This document shows positions 1 through 12,610 of a stretch of DNA of 64,000 nt, one piece after another. The notes beneath the pieces are model-generated. The model saw only the letters and a list, made by a program, of their open reading frames with translations, had not been told where the DNA came from and searched no databases. A program made the position numbers and the translations under genes. Every line of letters begins with the position of its first letter. Position 1 is the first letter of the stretch. Origin of the DNA: Antedon bifida (lineage: Eukaryota; Echinodermata; Crinoidea; Comatulida; Antedonidae); NCBI GenBank assembly GCA_963402885.1, contig OY727102.1, positions 17,608,001 to 17,672,000 of the forward strand, given 5' to 3'.

Positions 1-319
1 CTAATCATTTACTAACTAATGAAGTGTCTCGTGATGTGACTAAAGAGTCTTTAATAATAATAATTCAACTTTTATTAATTTCTATCAATGGTAAAAAATA
101 CAATTTAAAAAATGGTAATATATAATTAAACAATACCATTAATAGAGGATCTTGCAAGAAGATATTTTTTTGTTACGCAAGACCCATAAACGAAAAGAAA
201 GTAAGGGATTTGTATATAATTATATATATATATAAAAGAAAATAAGGTCATGACAAAAACAGTTTAAAGGTCTCGTTTGAATACAACGATAATAAATGAT
301 GATTTTTTTTTTCTTGCAG

Positions 320-1685
320 TCGAGCATTTGAAAATTTTAAACAACAACAACAACAATCTGGTTACTATGGAGCCAGTCAATATGCTCAGTCTCAGTACAA
401 TGGGCCTTGGAACCAACAATGGCCGCAGCAAGCTGGAGGAGACTATAGCCAGTATTATAAAAACCAGGGAGGAACTGATGAGTGGTCTGCGGCAAATTAT
501 GAACAATATTATACATACCAATCTGAAAATGATACAACAGATGTGAGTATTTTGAATTATACTTATTTATATTGTTTTATATTTTGTATCCAATCTGCAG
601 ACAGTACTGTTTCGATCTTATTAGATTGCATCAGTGCAGATCAGGTTTCAAAATGATACATACTGCAATATATAGCCTAAATGGGTCAAACTTAAAGCCT
701 TGTCTACACTATTATCAAACTTTATGTGATAACAAAATGTGATGTGCCCATATATGGACATGATGATGTTATATCACTACTATATTTGGGAATTTCACAC
801 GTTTTTGTCAAACAAGTTTGATAGTGTAGACAGAGCTTTAAGCAAAAGATTAATATAGCCAGCAACATGTATAAATTAAAGGTATAGATTAAAGTATTAT
901 TTATTATGATATTTTATCTATTTTAGGATGGCACAAAAGAACATTCCACTGAAGAATATGCTATAGATGATGATGAATTTGAAATGGGTAAGTTGGTCAT
1001 AAGAATTATCAGTATAAATTGTATTTCATTTTTTCTTATTTCATTTTATTTCATACACATCCTAACAGCAAGCACAAACTCGCCAATTACAGGATGGATA
1101 AACCATTTTATAATTGATCATGCCTATAAATAAAGGGAGTGGAGTTGAAAAAGTTGTGAGTTACAACCCTGGCACTAGGTCAGGATTGAACACTGTGATT
1201 GGAAGTCAAGCACGTTAACCACCAAGCTACAGCTCCACTACAGTATTTTCTTGACTCAAGCTTTGTCTACACTATCAAACTAGTTTGACAAAAAAAGTGT
1301 GATTTGCTCAAATATGGTAGTGATACGACATCATCATATCCATATATGGGAACATCACATTTTGTTGTTACATACAGTTTGGTAGTGTAGACATGGCTTT
1401 ACATGATAACATAATGATAAAATAGTAAAAATATTAAATTAACTTAAAATCTTCTAAAAAGAAATGTTTAAAAAAAAAGAGGAATACACACACCTTTAAA
1501 ACTAGATTTATGGACAATAATAATCTTTCTATTATACCTCCTTTGTAGAACATGGACAAGAACCAACGGATATGAGTGTTATAGATGCAGACATTATGCA
1601 AAAGTATCGTGGTGAATTTTATGAAGCTATGCAGAAGTCAAGGTGGATGCCTGTGGATACATATACATATGTTTTATCAAAATAG
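320..1685 (+). CDS. TRNAU1AP: tRNA selenocysteine 1-associated protein 1 (SECp43), C-terminal exons; 5' part lies outside the window
   Basis: Three coding exons are visible: 320-542, 927-987 and 1549-1685, each bounded by AG/GT and joining in one frame (phases 0 and 1) to a TAG stop at 1683. They encode about 139 residues. The first is a Tyr/Gln/Gly-rich segment with repeated YSQYY- and QQ-type stretches. The second is acidic (DDDEFEMG). The third reads through an ADIMQKYRGEFYEAMQKSRW block ending in a short tail. The last block resembles the human TRNAU1AP C-terminus ([20 protein letters not shown]), and human TRNAU1AP also has a Tyr/Gln-rich linker before it. In the known family, two RRM domains bind tRNA-Sec and assist selenoprotein synthesis; those domains would be left of this window. 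The introns carry two MITE copies and a SINE relic. The gene converges on PARPBP. Identification rests on the tail and linker only, so it is good but not absolute. Confidence 0.82.
693..841. mobile_element. MITE family 1, copy 1
   Basis: Foldback element with terminal inverted repeats close to TAAAGCTCTGTCTACACTAT (left end mutated to AAAGCCTTG). It lies in a TRNAU1AP intron. The outer TA on both sides suggests a TA target-site duplication, as in Tc1/mariner-type elements. Confidence 0.85.
1065..1245 (-). mobile_element. tRNA-derived SINE relic
   Basis: On the minus strand a tRNA-like head is visible, with an A-box-like GTAGCTTGGTGGTTAACG and a B-box-like GTTCAATCC spaced as in a tRNA, followed by an unrelated body. 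Stems are too decayed for a functional tRNA. It lies in a TRNAU1AP intron. Confidence 0.5.
1258..1401. mobile_element. MITE family 1, copy 2
   Basis: Full-length foldback copy with the internal GATGTGCCC-type arms. It lies in the last TRNAU1AP intron, about 150 bases before the final exon. Confidence 0.85.
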
Positions 1686-2203
1686 TACATTTATGAACAT
1701 TTTGGGAGTGACATGATGCCAGCTGGGCAAGGACTCTGCATAAAAATGGCCGCTGTATATCTGAAGAATGTTATTTAGTACAGTGTATTTAAAACAACAT
1801 ATTGTATTGTTTTTATAAACTCGATTGTCAATAGCAATACAATTAATTTCTGAGAAAAATTCGTCAATGTTCGCCTGACAGGTGTAGTTATGCGTGAATG
1901 GCTTGCCTGATTGGCCATATTTGGTGGCCCCAGGCCTCTCAACATTATGGTGAATCAATTCTTGTGCTGTGTGTGGCTGTGTTGAGAGGTGAACATCTAG
2001 TTGTTTTATGAGACATCATACACTATGGCTAGTTATATTCCTTTCAGTGGAAAATATTACTTGACAACAAAAAGTATTTTAGCAGGTTGTTTTCAAGTGG
2101 TTTTTTTTATAAGAAATTAAATTGGCTTTTTTAAGCCAACAGAACAGCATATATTGTGTATTCATGTTTTTTTTCATTATAAATGCATTTCAGTTCATAT
2201 GAA

Positions 2204-2209
2204 AATAAA
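2204..2209 (+). terminator. Candidate poly(A) signal AATAAA for TRNAU1AP
   Basis: This AATAAA hexamer lies about 520 bases after the TRNAU1AP stop. It would give a normal-length 3' UTR. No transcript evidence is available, so it is only a candidate. Confidence 0.35.
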
Positions 2210-3433
2210 TAGACAAGATCAAATTAATTTTGCTGAATATCCCCCGGTCTATAAAAAGTTCACTAGCTTGTTGATAAGGCCGGGAAAATACAAACGTTCT
2301 TGTCAGTAGTATTCTTCTATCTACAGATTTTAATTAATTATTTAACTCTAAGGTTGAAAGGTCATAAGTATGTGGTAGCCAGCTAGTCCGAAACCATGCT
2401 AGGCCTACACTTTTACATTAACAAAGAGATCAGATTGTATTTTTTTACATTTTATTAAATTAACAAATAATACATTTACAATGTACAGTACTGGCAGGTA
2501 TTGGTTTTACTTGGTAAAAATATTTAATATAATAATAATTGCTAAAGTATAAAATTGCACAGACATACCCTGTTAAAATAATGAAAACAATCTGCATTTA
2601 TACATAAAAATACACCATGTATTGTACATGATATTATTGACAAAAATATATACAGCAAATGTTAATAAATTCTAAAAATGAACTCAAGTTTAACAGGAAT
2701 TTGTTTACATTAGAATAATACACAACTTAAATAGCAATTAGCTGATTTACTCATAATAGTGCACTAATAAATAGTATATGAAACCAGCACTAATTCTAAA
2801 GATAATTGAAAGTGCATTGCATATTTATTTCTGAGTTTAATAAAACTCTACATTAACACCATCACCATTACATCATCAATATTATAAACATAAATAAGTT
2901 TCAATCATAATTTATAAACAATACATAAATGGGGATTTAACTAAATATAGTCTAATGTCAAATGACTTGATAAATATTCCATTTGTAAAAACTTCCCTAA
3001 CACAAATTATGTTTATTCCACGAGAACTGTATGACTTGGATTATGATGATCCGGATGGGAAACATCTAATAGTTTAGACTTTTTTTTTTACAAAAGGGAA
3101 CTTAGATAACAATTTCACTACTGTATTAGGAAATTTCCACACACAAGAGAGTCTACATCAATAAAATTAAACATGTGGGCTGCAAAACAAATATGCACAG
3201 AAAAGGGGAAAATGACATTAAATGAATTTTCCAGAGCCGACTTCCACATTTTATGATATCAATAAATCTGTATTTGTTTTATTATTACATAACAGTGGGC
3301 ATTGACCTGTTAAAATTGACTTGATGACGGGGTAATAATTTGTATGTTTAAATAATAAGCTCTCTGTTCTATTTATTTAAGATAACTTCATAATATAATT
3401 TTGTTTATTGTTTCAAGTAGATTTGCTTATTCT

Positions 3434-3586
3434 AAAGCTCTGTCTACACTATCAAAGTTTATGTGACAAATATGTGATGTGCCCATATATGGACATGATG
3501 ATGTCATATCTACCATATTTTGGCATATCACAACCATATTTGGGCACATCACACTTTTTTTGTCAAACTAGTCAGACAGAGCTTAA
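3434..3586. mobile_element. MITE family 1, copy 3, right end deleted
   Basis: The left end is intact. The right terminal repeat has lost its inner half (CTAGTCAGACAGAGCTTA). It lies 45 bases downstream of the PARPBP stop, probably within its 3' UTR. Confidence 0.8.
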
Positions 3587-3630
3587 TATATTATTCATAA
3601 AAGGTTAATACCATGAAAGTGAAAAGTATT

Positions 3631-6600
3631 TTAAGCTCTAAAAAAAGTACTAAGTGTCTTTTGGCCTTTAATTTGTGGTATCGTTTTCTTATTATTTTTC
3701 TTCTTTGGTTTCTCACTTTTTGGTTTCTCACTCTTTGCTTTCTTCATTACATTCTGTTCATTTATTTCTCTAAAAGGTTGCCTTTTCGACTTTCCCCTCC
3801 CCTTCGGTGTTTCGCCAACTGTGACGCCATTGGACGAATCGTTACATGATTGAGTACCAATAACCGTATCGTTTTGATTTTTATCATTGCATAGTAATAT
3901 TTCTTTAATTCTATCCTGTCCATTATTTTTTGGAGTATTATCGTCAGATGCCCATATCGTGTTCTTCCAGCTCTTTCTTGGAGTGGCTTGCGTACATTCA
4001 TTGTTAATAGCTCGCAAGTATTCTTCATTCACGCACTGGTCTTTTTGAAGATCTTTAGGATCGGCCCACATCATACAAGAACGATAACCCATTCTATTCA
4101 AGTGCACCTACAAAAAGTAAACAAAACATTTATGTATAGTCATATTAAACAACTAGATTGTCAATTCCAACACAATCGCAGCTCTAAGAGAGAGCCAAAG
4201 TGCAGAGGGGTCATCGAGTAATGCTGCATCAATTGTCCTGAAGGAAAGAGTGTTGAATATATACAGTAACTCCTTTTACATGCCAGTGATAAAAACCTGT
4301 GGCCGTATTCACCAATCACACTTAAGTGAGATATTTCCCTTAAATATTAAGTATTTCACTTAACTTAATAAATATTTAAGTATTTCCCTTAAATTGTATT
4401 CACTTAGATAGGAGATTTTTCTTAATTGTAAGTGTCTCTTTTAGCCTTTTAAGTGTGATTGGTGAATACGGCCACTGGAACATGTCAGTATAAACTACCT
4501 TTTGTTCATCTTCTTTCTGAAGTAGTCTTTCTACTAGGGATTGGTTTTCGGGTGAATCTGGACTTGCAATGGCTGGTGATCTATAAAGTAATTAAACATA
4601 AGAAAAATGTTAGTTATCTACCTATATAAAAAAATTATAAAAATGAGTAGAGCTGTAGTTTGGTGCATGCATGTAAAGTATATCGAATTTGGCCTAATTC
4701 ATACAATTTTGTTGCCATTATATAGTGTACACAAAATGAAATTAGGTTTAGGAAAGGATAGGAAAACTGGTGTGTGGGGGAAGGGGGAGACACCCCTAAA
4801 ATACAAACTTAATGCATATGGTGGTCCACCTACCTGAACATTGAGAGAAGGGAGGGCAATCTGACTGGTGTTCCCTGACTTGCCATTCCATCGCACAATA
4901 CATCGACACAACTTGCAACTTTGCTAGCCTCCTGATCCAGCAGTCTATTCAACAGTTTGATAGTCTTTGCTCCAGCCATACTACCACCATTTCCAACACT
5001 CTGGAATAAAATAATTTAAACATAAGATTGGGGGAAACGGTAAATGGGATTTTGGTCTGCAGTGGACCGGAAGAAGGGCTAATAGACCATATATTGTACA
5101 CTTGGCCAGATTGATTTTTGGCCGATATTTAGTGAGCTAACATAAATCTTAACTTGTTTGTGAAGGATCCTAACCAAATATTTTATTGAATTGACTTGCA
5201 ACATGACATATTATTGGTTGAGTAGAAAATATTCCAGATATGTTCATGGCAACCAGAAGGGAAAAGATCGAGAGGCAGACCTAAAGTTTGGTTCCCACTA
5301 GGACGGAACGCCAGGACGTAAGCGCAACGCAAGCGAGTTGACCAATGTTCGGGTTAAGCCATCAATTGTGATTGGTCAAATTACTTACGGGAGAGATGGA
5401 TGGAGAGAATATGTTATGCCACTAGGATACAATAGGCGAGGTAATACAATCAAATGCAGTTAAATATTATTTTGTAAAGACCTGCTTAAAAACATTTATA
5501 GCACAAACCTTTTGAGGAGTTGCCAAGCTATCTCCGCTACTTAGCTTCCCTACGGATAACTTCAAATAGCGTACAACTCGTTCAATAATCTCCTTGTTAA
5601 AACCAACTTGTTTCGCCTTCAGGAAAGTTGTTTTAATTTGATTGATCAAACGCAACAATGCTGAACTATTTTTAGAAAAAAAAAAACAGTTTCATAAATT
5701 AAACAAAATGAGATAATAAAGTACTAATTAATTTTAATATTTAATAATTTTATATTGTTTTGATGGAAATAAAGATTGATAAAGCTCTATCTACACTATC
5801 AAACTAGTTTGACAACAAAAATGTGATGTGGCTAAATATGGTAGTGATATGCTCAAACATGGTAGTGATATGACATCATCATGTCCATATTTGGGCACAT
5901 CATATTTTGTTGTCACATAAAGTTTGATAGTGTAGACAGAGCTTTAGAATTTACCTCGGATTCAACTCTTCTTCTATGATGACTTGCAGTTTTTGGATAA
6001 GGCTGACAAATTCACTTAAGCCTTTTACGTATTGCGCAATCTGGCATGATTGGTCTGCGGAGTAGCTCTTGCTTCCTATTCGTATCTTCATTACAAATGA
6101 GGTTGCTGTCTGCAATTGAATATTTAAGAAAATAATTGTCATATCAGGAAAATTCACAATTTATTTCATTAAAATGAGTTCATTTTAATTTAAAACATTT
6201 GTCAAAAGGAAATAAAAGTGTTATTATACAGTATGTACTGTAAATATTGAATATTACTATTATTTTTTACCTGACACATAGGCATATTCTTTTGACGAGC
6301 TTCTCGTTTGAGGGCGGTAAAAGCCGCATGATCTAAATCTCGTTCGGGTACGTTGAAACATCTGGCTAAAGCAAGTTCATCACGTGTATTAACGACCAAT
6401 GTCAGATAAGACAGAAAAACGCGTTTGAAATAAATCTGAAAAGGTTAAGAAAATATTTAAATAAACTAAAAAAATGTTTACTTTGCATATTAAATAGGTC
6501 ATGTAATTGTATACATTTTGTTTTCTTCTAATATTCTATAATCGTTTTTCAAATATGAATCAAATATATTTCCTAATTTCTCTAATGAATATTGTATTCT

Positions 6601-9600
6601 TGACCGATACTTAATATCATGATTTTTTAGATTTTTCTATCTATTAAAAGGTACTGCATTCTATAAATTTACAATATTTTGTGCTTATGATATGACTCTC
6701 CCCCCATGACTGAACTACTTTTCATTGTATTTATAAACAAATTTGTTTAACATTATGTCATTGTGTACAGTATATCATGTATGTTATAATTTTGTGGAAA
6801 TAAATTGAACTTGAAATATCAGGTCTGACTTGTATCTTGGAAAAATTTACAATACAGTATATGGGTGGATTTACTGTATATTATGTAGGGTGGGCTTATC
6901 CATAACCCATACATTATTATTATACAAATTTATTTAAACTCACTTCTGTTGTAGATAAACGGCGACCACTAGATGTCGATTTATAAATGTTTGGTGTTGC
7001 GCAACATTTTGATACGGACTTGGTGAGCAATTCCTCACAAGAGGGCAGTATCGTTTCTTCAGTACTGATCTCGATGTTTTCCGTCACCAATGACGATGTG
7101 CTGATGGGGGTTTCAACTGTTAATTGTGAATAATGTCCAGATGTATTATTACACAACAGGGATAAAAATGATGCCTGAAAATAAGAAAAAAACACACAAA
7201 CGAATGAAACAGATGTCTATTAATACTTATAGTGTATATAATTATACACTGTTTTTTATTTAGGAACTATTCAAACCTTTTTGGATATCCCTTTTTTTTC
7301 TTATTGTACATTGTTTATACTATTTAAGTTGTTTTTTGTTGTGTGTTGTTAATCAATCATAGTGCATTGCAAATAGTATTATATCCATTCCTATCTACAG
7401 TGTAACTAAACAGCAAAAACAATAAAGCTCTGTCTGTGTCTACACTCTAAAACTATCACATCACATAAAGTTTGAGAGTGAAGACAGAGCTTTACACAGT
7501 AAGTCCTAGAATGAAAAAATAGAACATGATGTTTAACAAAATTATTATGATTTAAATTTTTATAATTGCACTCAATGTATGTGGTGTAATAATGATAAAA
7601 AAAACTAAAAACTATACACCTAAGCCCTGAAAACGATATTACTTGGCTCATTATTTCTTATTATATTTTGTTTACTGCAGGCATTTTGTCTTTATCTTTA
7701 AAATAATAATCTATTGTTAGTTAAGATATATAATTTTAGTAATCAGATTATTTCTGCCCACCATTTACTGGCTTTATGCATCGTGGTATGATCATCACAT
7801 GCACAAACCATGTGTACCATTCCTAACAAACAAAATTAAATACTAACAACCGGAAAATTAAGTGTGTCCCATTTGATTTATGAGTAAGAGGATACCCACT
7901 GTATTGTGTTATTTTAAATAAATTTATCATATTTTTATGTTGCTGTTTGATAGTGTAGTGTAGTAAGCATGGGTACTAATCACCTGTTGTAGTTCCTGGT
8001 TCTAAAATCAATCAAAATATTTGAGGAGAATGCATTCATTGGTTATTTATAAACCGACAGTCTGCAGTTATTTTAAGTTAAATTTATTATTATTAACTGT
8101 ACATCATTGATAAGATTAGTGACTACATACCGAAGTGATTACCGTATATATTGAATATATTTGTTTATTGTGGGGTGTTTATTCGAGGGGAAGGGGGTGT
8201 TTATTCGAGGGGGAGGGGGTGTTTATTCGAGGGGGAGTATGGGTGTAATATGGTAACAAGTATAATCAAATAAATACCCCCTAGATATGAAAAAATACAA
8301 CACAATTAATATTGATAAAAAGTACAGTAAAATTGGTAAATTGTTGTAGATCATGTCGATCAATCAATGAATTCTACTACAGATAGAAATGTGACTGTAT
8401 TGTACATATAATCAAATATACACCCTAGATATGAACAACAACACTATTAATATCGAGAAGTGATAAAGTACAGTAAAAATTGTATCAAAACACTTGGTAA
8501 ATTGTTGATCATGTCGATCAATGAATGAATTCTATTACATAGAAATGTGTTGTAAATGTAATGTGGAGGGGCGTTTATTCGAGAAAATAATTAAAGGCGC
8601 CGGGGCGTTTATTCGAGTGGGAGCTTATTCAAAATGATGTTCTATGGGGAGGGAGAGCATTTATTCAAAGCCGTTTTTTTTTTTTTAATAAATACCGTAA
8701 TTAAATTAATTGGGTTTTTCTTCTCATTAAATTGTTCAATCAATAAATGTTTTTTTACTATCATAATTCAATTGAAGATGATATCTTAAAACAGGCAGAA
8801 TGATAATCAGACCTAGTTGTTGTTTGGTCATAGTTGCTTGGTCCTATTAATTACACTTTCAATTTGGTTTTTAACAGGAACTGATGATAGTGACAACATA
8901 CATACTTATAACATCGGATCAACATTAACAATAGACCTAAATAATTAAACATCAAAATCATCTTCCTGTCAATGTGAATGCGATACTACTGCCGTGTCCT
9001 GATAACTTTAAGGCATTATTATTATCCAAAACAAAAGCATCCTAAATTCTAAAAAAATGTAATGAAATTGAAAAGTATCTTAAATTTGAAAACCATGTGA
9101 TGTGCACTTAAATATCATGCACATAAAAAAATAATATTAATAATCCAGAAATAAAAAGAAAATTAGAAAAAGTAAAAATATTTAAATTTGGATCTTTGAC
9201 AAGATTGAGAACTTTAAACATGTGATGGGCATTCAAATACCATGCACATAAAAAAAACACAATTAATTTTTTTTTTTAAATGAATTATTAGGTCAATTTT
9301 TAAATAAATTATATATAGAAACTGATTAACCTTGAAATTGTGTCAACATTGATAATCTTGAAATCCGTGATCATTTATATATCATGCACATAAAAAACTA
9401 TTAATACTTGATTAAAAAATAAAACATTTAAAATACATTCATTATTGAAAAAAATTGTCAACATTGAGAAATTTGAAACATGTGATGAACATTTAAATAC
9501 CATAAATAAAAAAAAAGCAATTGACTACGAAAAAATAACAAAACTTGGTTCGTTAAACATTTTCAAAACTGTAATTCTCAATGTTTTGTTTTAGTAAGAA

Positions 9601-11126
9601 TTCAAAACTGTATTTTTCATTAAAAAAATACAGAAACTAAGGTTTTATATCATGCTGTTCTATAATTTATAGTTAGATACCATGGATCTTGGTTTCTTTT
9701 CTTACTGTACAAAATAGTACATAATAAGTAGAAACTGTGTGTAAAAAGGCAATGTTTATACAAAAGAATGATTGTGTTTATTTATAATTACAAATTGCCT
9801 GAATTGTATCTGTACAAAATTAAAAAATTCGAATTACTGTACTTTATTCTTTATTTCAAGCCAACAGTGTAAAACACCAATAACAGGTTAAAAATAAAAT
9901 AACTATAAAATATAAGCCAATATAAATATATACAAAAATGTAAAGATTATTTAAATAATTTCATTAATAATACAATTAAGAGAAATTACAGTTAAAGATA
10001 TCTAAAGAATTATTTTTTAAAAGACATGAATTGTACAATGACGAGAGTCTACAGAAAATACCATTTTTACAAACATTGACACGAGAATATTGAATACTGT
10101 ACAATGGGTTAAAGTTAAAAGAAGTTGAAAATTAGAAATCAAATTTAACAACCAATTATTGAACTATCTTTAATAAACTCACCTCTATAATATTCCTGGG
10201 ACGCTGAAGAATTAAATATTTCGATTTACTCCAGAATTTTGCAGTTTCTTCTGATTTAGTATTTAAAAACTCACACTTGACTCTGCAGAATGCTGCTGCA
10301 AGATCAACACTGTTACAACTGTTCAGAAATTCACGATAGAATCTTGAGATTTCATTATACTCATTTGTGGACGTTTTTGAATCAGATACGGAATCAGAGG
10401 TTGTCGCTATCCCTTCTATTGCATCTTGGTTTAAATGGTCTGCTGTTCCGAGAACTTCGCTAGTGGCTACATCATACAACTCATACTTCTGTATATAAAA
10501 GATGCACAATAAGTAATTTCTTTGTATTATTTTGAGTTAAGTTAAGTTTCAATGTATGTTACTGTAGTGCTCAGGTCTTTACTCACAATGTATTGAAAAA
10601 CAACGCTTTATTTAAATGTGTATTTTGTGTGAATAAAGAAAGATCTATTAGTTTTAGTAACTAATTTCCAATAAAATATTTACATTTTTAGTTGGAATGG
10701 TACCGTAATGGTAATAATTTTGTTCATACTATACTGTATTACAAAGATTTTTTCTGGGAGTCAAAGGTCAAACATAAACAACATAGCATTAGACTGCTGT
10801 GTGCACACACTAGTATAACAACTGTTTTGGACACTATATCTTGATGAGAACAATGTTTTTCCATCTACTGTGTTACTTTTTGACTTCCCATACCCCCATA
10901 CATGATTTGAAATCAGTCTTTCAAGGGTTTGATAGTGTAGACAGAGCTTAATTGTTGTTTGTTTAAAATCTACCTCTCTGTTATAATCGGCCATACAAAG
11001 CTGAGTGGCTAATAACTGGTCTTCCTCACTGTAGATTGTCTGCCGTTCATTCTTATGAAGCCGCAGCAGTCTGTAAATATGGATCAAATAATGCGACAAA
11101 CTCTCAAACGTCTCCGCCGCAATCAT
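3631..11126 (-). CDS. PARPBP: PCNA-interacting partner PARI, nine exons, complete
   Basis: Exons on the minus strand are 11126-10974, 10488-10183, 7174-6944, 6435-6271, 6109-5955, 5665-5509, 5000-4834, 4580-4499 and 4107-3631. All have GT/AG borders and join in frame to about 630 residues (human 579). Matches to human PARI: the N-terminal start spacing and a QLLATQLCMADYN block (human MLLALQLSMAENN); YNEISRFYREFLN; an FLSYLTLVVNTRDELALAR segment; VKGLSEFVSLIQKL (human VKGLSNFINFIDKL); and LSMFRSP. The C-terminus is Lys-rich and ends GQKTLSTFF, a canonical PIP box (human GQAKLTQFF). PARI is a UvrD-like protein that binds SUMO-PCNA and RAD51 and restrains homologous recombination at forks, in the nucleus. 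The Met at 11126 is chosen because it reproduces the human start spacing; an in-frame upstream ATG and an acceptor-like CTCTCCAG leave a 5' exon possible. Several introns hold MITEs. Confidence 0.92.
4299..4474. mobile_element. MITE family 3 (one copy), PARPBP intron 8
   Basis: Ends GTGGCCGTATTCACCAATCA and its exact reverse complement, continuing inward to give a terminal inverted repeat of about 27 bases. The interior is built from TTAAGT/ACTTAA-rich direct and inverted repeats. The right end is about 23 bases from the 5' splice site of exon 8. Confidence 0.85.
5283..5391. mobile_element. MITE family 2, truncated copy
   Basis: Begins as TAAAGTTTGGTTCCCACTAG, runs through the GAGTTGACCAAT arm and the TTGTGATTGGTCAA arm, and then breaks off before the right terminal repeat. 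It lies in PARPBP intron 6. Confidence 0.7.
5780..5946. mobile_element. MITE family 1, copy 4, abutting a PARPBP splice donor
   Basis: Full-length copy with both terminal repeats. On the PARPBP (minus) strand the 5' splice site of exon 5 is at 5954, so the element begins two bases after the donor hexamer GTAAAT. Confidence 0.9.
6770..6822 (+). mobile_element. Probable LINE 3' tail
   Basis: Ends GGAAATAAATTGAACTTGAA. This resembles the AATAAAGTTGAATTGAAT-like 3' ends found elsewhere in the window. It is short, so confidence is low. It lies in PARPBP intron 3. Confidence 0.35.
7423..7494. mobile_element. MITE family 1, copy 5, internally deleted
   Basis: Only the two terminal repeats and a few internal bases remain (about 72 bases). 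It lies in PARPBP intron 2, about 250 bases before exon 3. Confidence 0.75.
8165..8680. repeat. GTTTATTCGAGGGG minisatellite with an internal tandem duplication
   Basis: GGGTGTTTATTCGAGGGG-type units occur three times at 8175-8236 and again in changed form at 8570-8660. Between them, about 145 bases containing CCCTAGATATGAA, AAAGTACAGTAAAA and GATCATGTCGATCAAT are present twice in tandem (about 8262-8405 and 8406-8550). It lies in PARPBP intron 2. Confidence 0.75.
9085..9520. repeat. Degenerate tandem repeat, period about 125-140 bases
   Basis: The motif ACATGTGATG-(N)-CATGCACATAAAAAA recurs at about 9097, 9218, 9365 and 9478 with similar flanking AT-rich spacers. This indicates four old tandem copies within PARPBP intron 2. 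Confidence 0.65.
10920..10951. mobile_element. MITE family 1, solo right end
   Basis: Only the GGTTTGATAGTGTAGACAG-AGCTTAA end is present. It begins 22 bases inside PARPBP intron 1 from the exon 1 donor. Confidence 0.6.
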
Positions 11127-11324
11127 GTTTTCGGTCTTCTCAAATTCTCCTATCACTATTAACCCTGGAGAGAGAAACATTATATTTAAAAAGATATTCT
11201 ATAGAATTTGAGTCAGAAAAAGCTCAAAGCAAAAAACATGTGGTTATGATTTTAAATTACTGTATACAAAAGTAGACCCAAATATTTGGAAGACAGCATA
11301 TACTGTGAGAGTATTACTATTAAA

Positions 11325-11446
11325 TGATTGGAACGCACTTCCAAATGAAATTGTAAATGCCAAGTCAGTCATCAATATCTTTATTTCAGTCTGAGCTGAA
11401 TAGAATAAACTGGTACAGCCCGTATGTATCATCGATGCCAAGATGA
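11325..11446 (+). pseudogene. LINE reverse transcriptase C-terminal relic
   Basis: The frame reads DWNALPNEIVNAKSVINIF. After one frameshift it continues FQSELNRINWYSPYVSSMPR to a stop. The W-N-x-LP-x-x-(I/V)-V-x-A-KSV-x-x-F pattern is the usual end of CR1/L2-type non-LTR retrotransposon ORF2. No larger element is attached. Confidence 0.65.
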
Positions 11447-12503
11447 TAAATGATTAAAGAGGGACAAACGAACATAGACCTCTCTAATCTCGAAAATCAC
11501 GAGGCCAAGCTAAATTTTTTTTTTTCATTTTGTAGTTGTATTTATATTCTTGAAAGGAAAATACCTTTGTCGATCTTGTTCAAAATTGCTTGAACAATGA
11601 AACAAGGCGTTGTTGATTCATCATTCTTTAGGATATAGACAGATTGTTCCATAATAAAATGGATATGTAATAATATAGATAGGCCTATGGATTGATTATT
11701 AATCTCAGCCTCAACTCAGTCAGGACAGGAAAGCTTAAAATTCCTGAAAAATAAAAGTGAAGGAAAGATCATAGATGCAATGCAATACATATACGGCATA
11801 AATAGTAATAAATAAGCAAAGCATGGGTGTTAAAATAAGAGACTGAATATGCCTAAATAACCTACAATAGTAGCTAATACGAATTATTTTTTTTTTTTTG
11901 GGCCCAAACGACCCGAGTACAAACAAAACCTTCTCCAATCAGGCCAGGCACTAGCCTAACGAAGCGCCGTGAAACTTAGGCCTAACTAGGTTAAGCCTAA
12001 GCCTAAAAAAACAGAATGTGCCACTGTCTTAGAAGTATAATATAGTTTGTATCAAACAAAGTATTATAACTCATATTGGCTAACTTTCTACAAAACTACA
12101 ACTTCAAATTTACGTGAAAAATACAGTTTTTAACAGCAGTGTGTTTGACGACAATAATCATCGACAGACTTTTTCAAAAGTTTGAATTTTAAATTCAAAA
12201 TGAATAATGTTGCCAGAGTGTGATTGGTATTTGTTCCAATTTCTATTGTCTGTTTTAATTTTCCTCTTGAGGATATAAAGGGCTTTTATAGCAAATGAAA
12301 TGTAACGCTGAAGAACTAAAGATTAATTAATTATTTGTGTATTATGTGTTAATTAAATGCTATTTAAAACCATGTGGAATAAGTAGTGAAACAATCGGGG
12401 TGTGAAAAACAAGCGGAACTCAAACAATTAACTTGTGACTAGATCTAGGCCTATGCCCGCCTATATGAAGAGAAACACAAGACAATGGCTTTGTTACATT
12501 CAA

Positions 12504-12610
12504 TTCAATTCAACTTTATTTAACCACAGAGGCCTACAAAAAATACAAATATACAATTTCAACAATATTTTTATAATATTGTACAGTATATAAATATGTA
12601 TTTCAAAGTT
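12504..12610 (-). mobile_element. LINE 3' end fragment
   Basis: The plus strand reads CAATTCAATTCAACTTTATT followed by TAACCACAGAGGCC. Reversed, this gives an AATAAAGTTGAATTGAATTG tail typical of non-LTR elements. Related copies lie at 13783 and 56267. Confidence 0.5.

Larger units (their letters stand above)
1686..3630. other. Convergent 3' UTR and intergenic interval between TRNAU1AP and PARPBP
   Basis: AT-rich sequence with no credible coding frame. It should hold both 3' UTRs. A TTTATT at 3372-3377 is a candidate PARPBP poly(A) signal (AATAAA on the minus strand). If it is used, the truncated MITE at 3434-3586 would be transcribed inside the PARPBP 3' UTR. Confidence 0.6.
7175..10182 (-). 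other. PARPBP: Large PARPBP intron 2
   Basis: A 3-kb intron between exons 2 and 3, by far the largest in this gene. It holds the internally deleted MITE, the TTTATTCGAGG minisatellite, the 125-140-base tandem repeat and AT-rich sequence. No coding exon is supported inside it. Confidence 0.7.

Noticed and set aside
4699-4911. Alternative frames over PARPBP exon 7
   Set aside because: They are shadows of the exon in other frames. Splice sites and similarity support only the frame used in the gene model.
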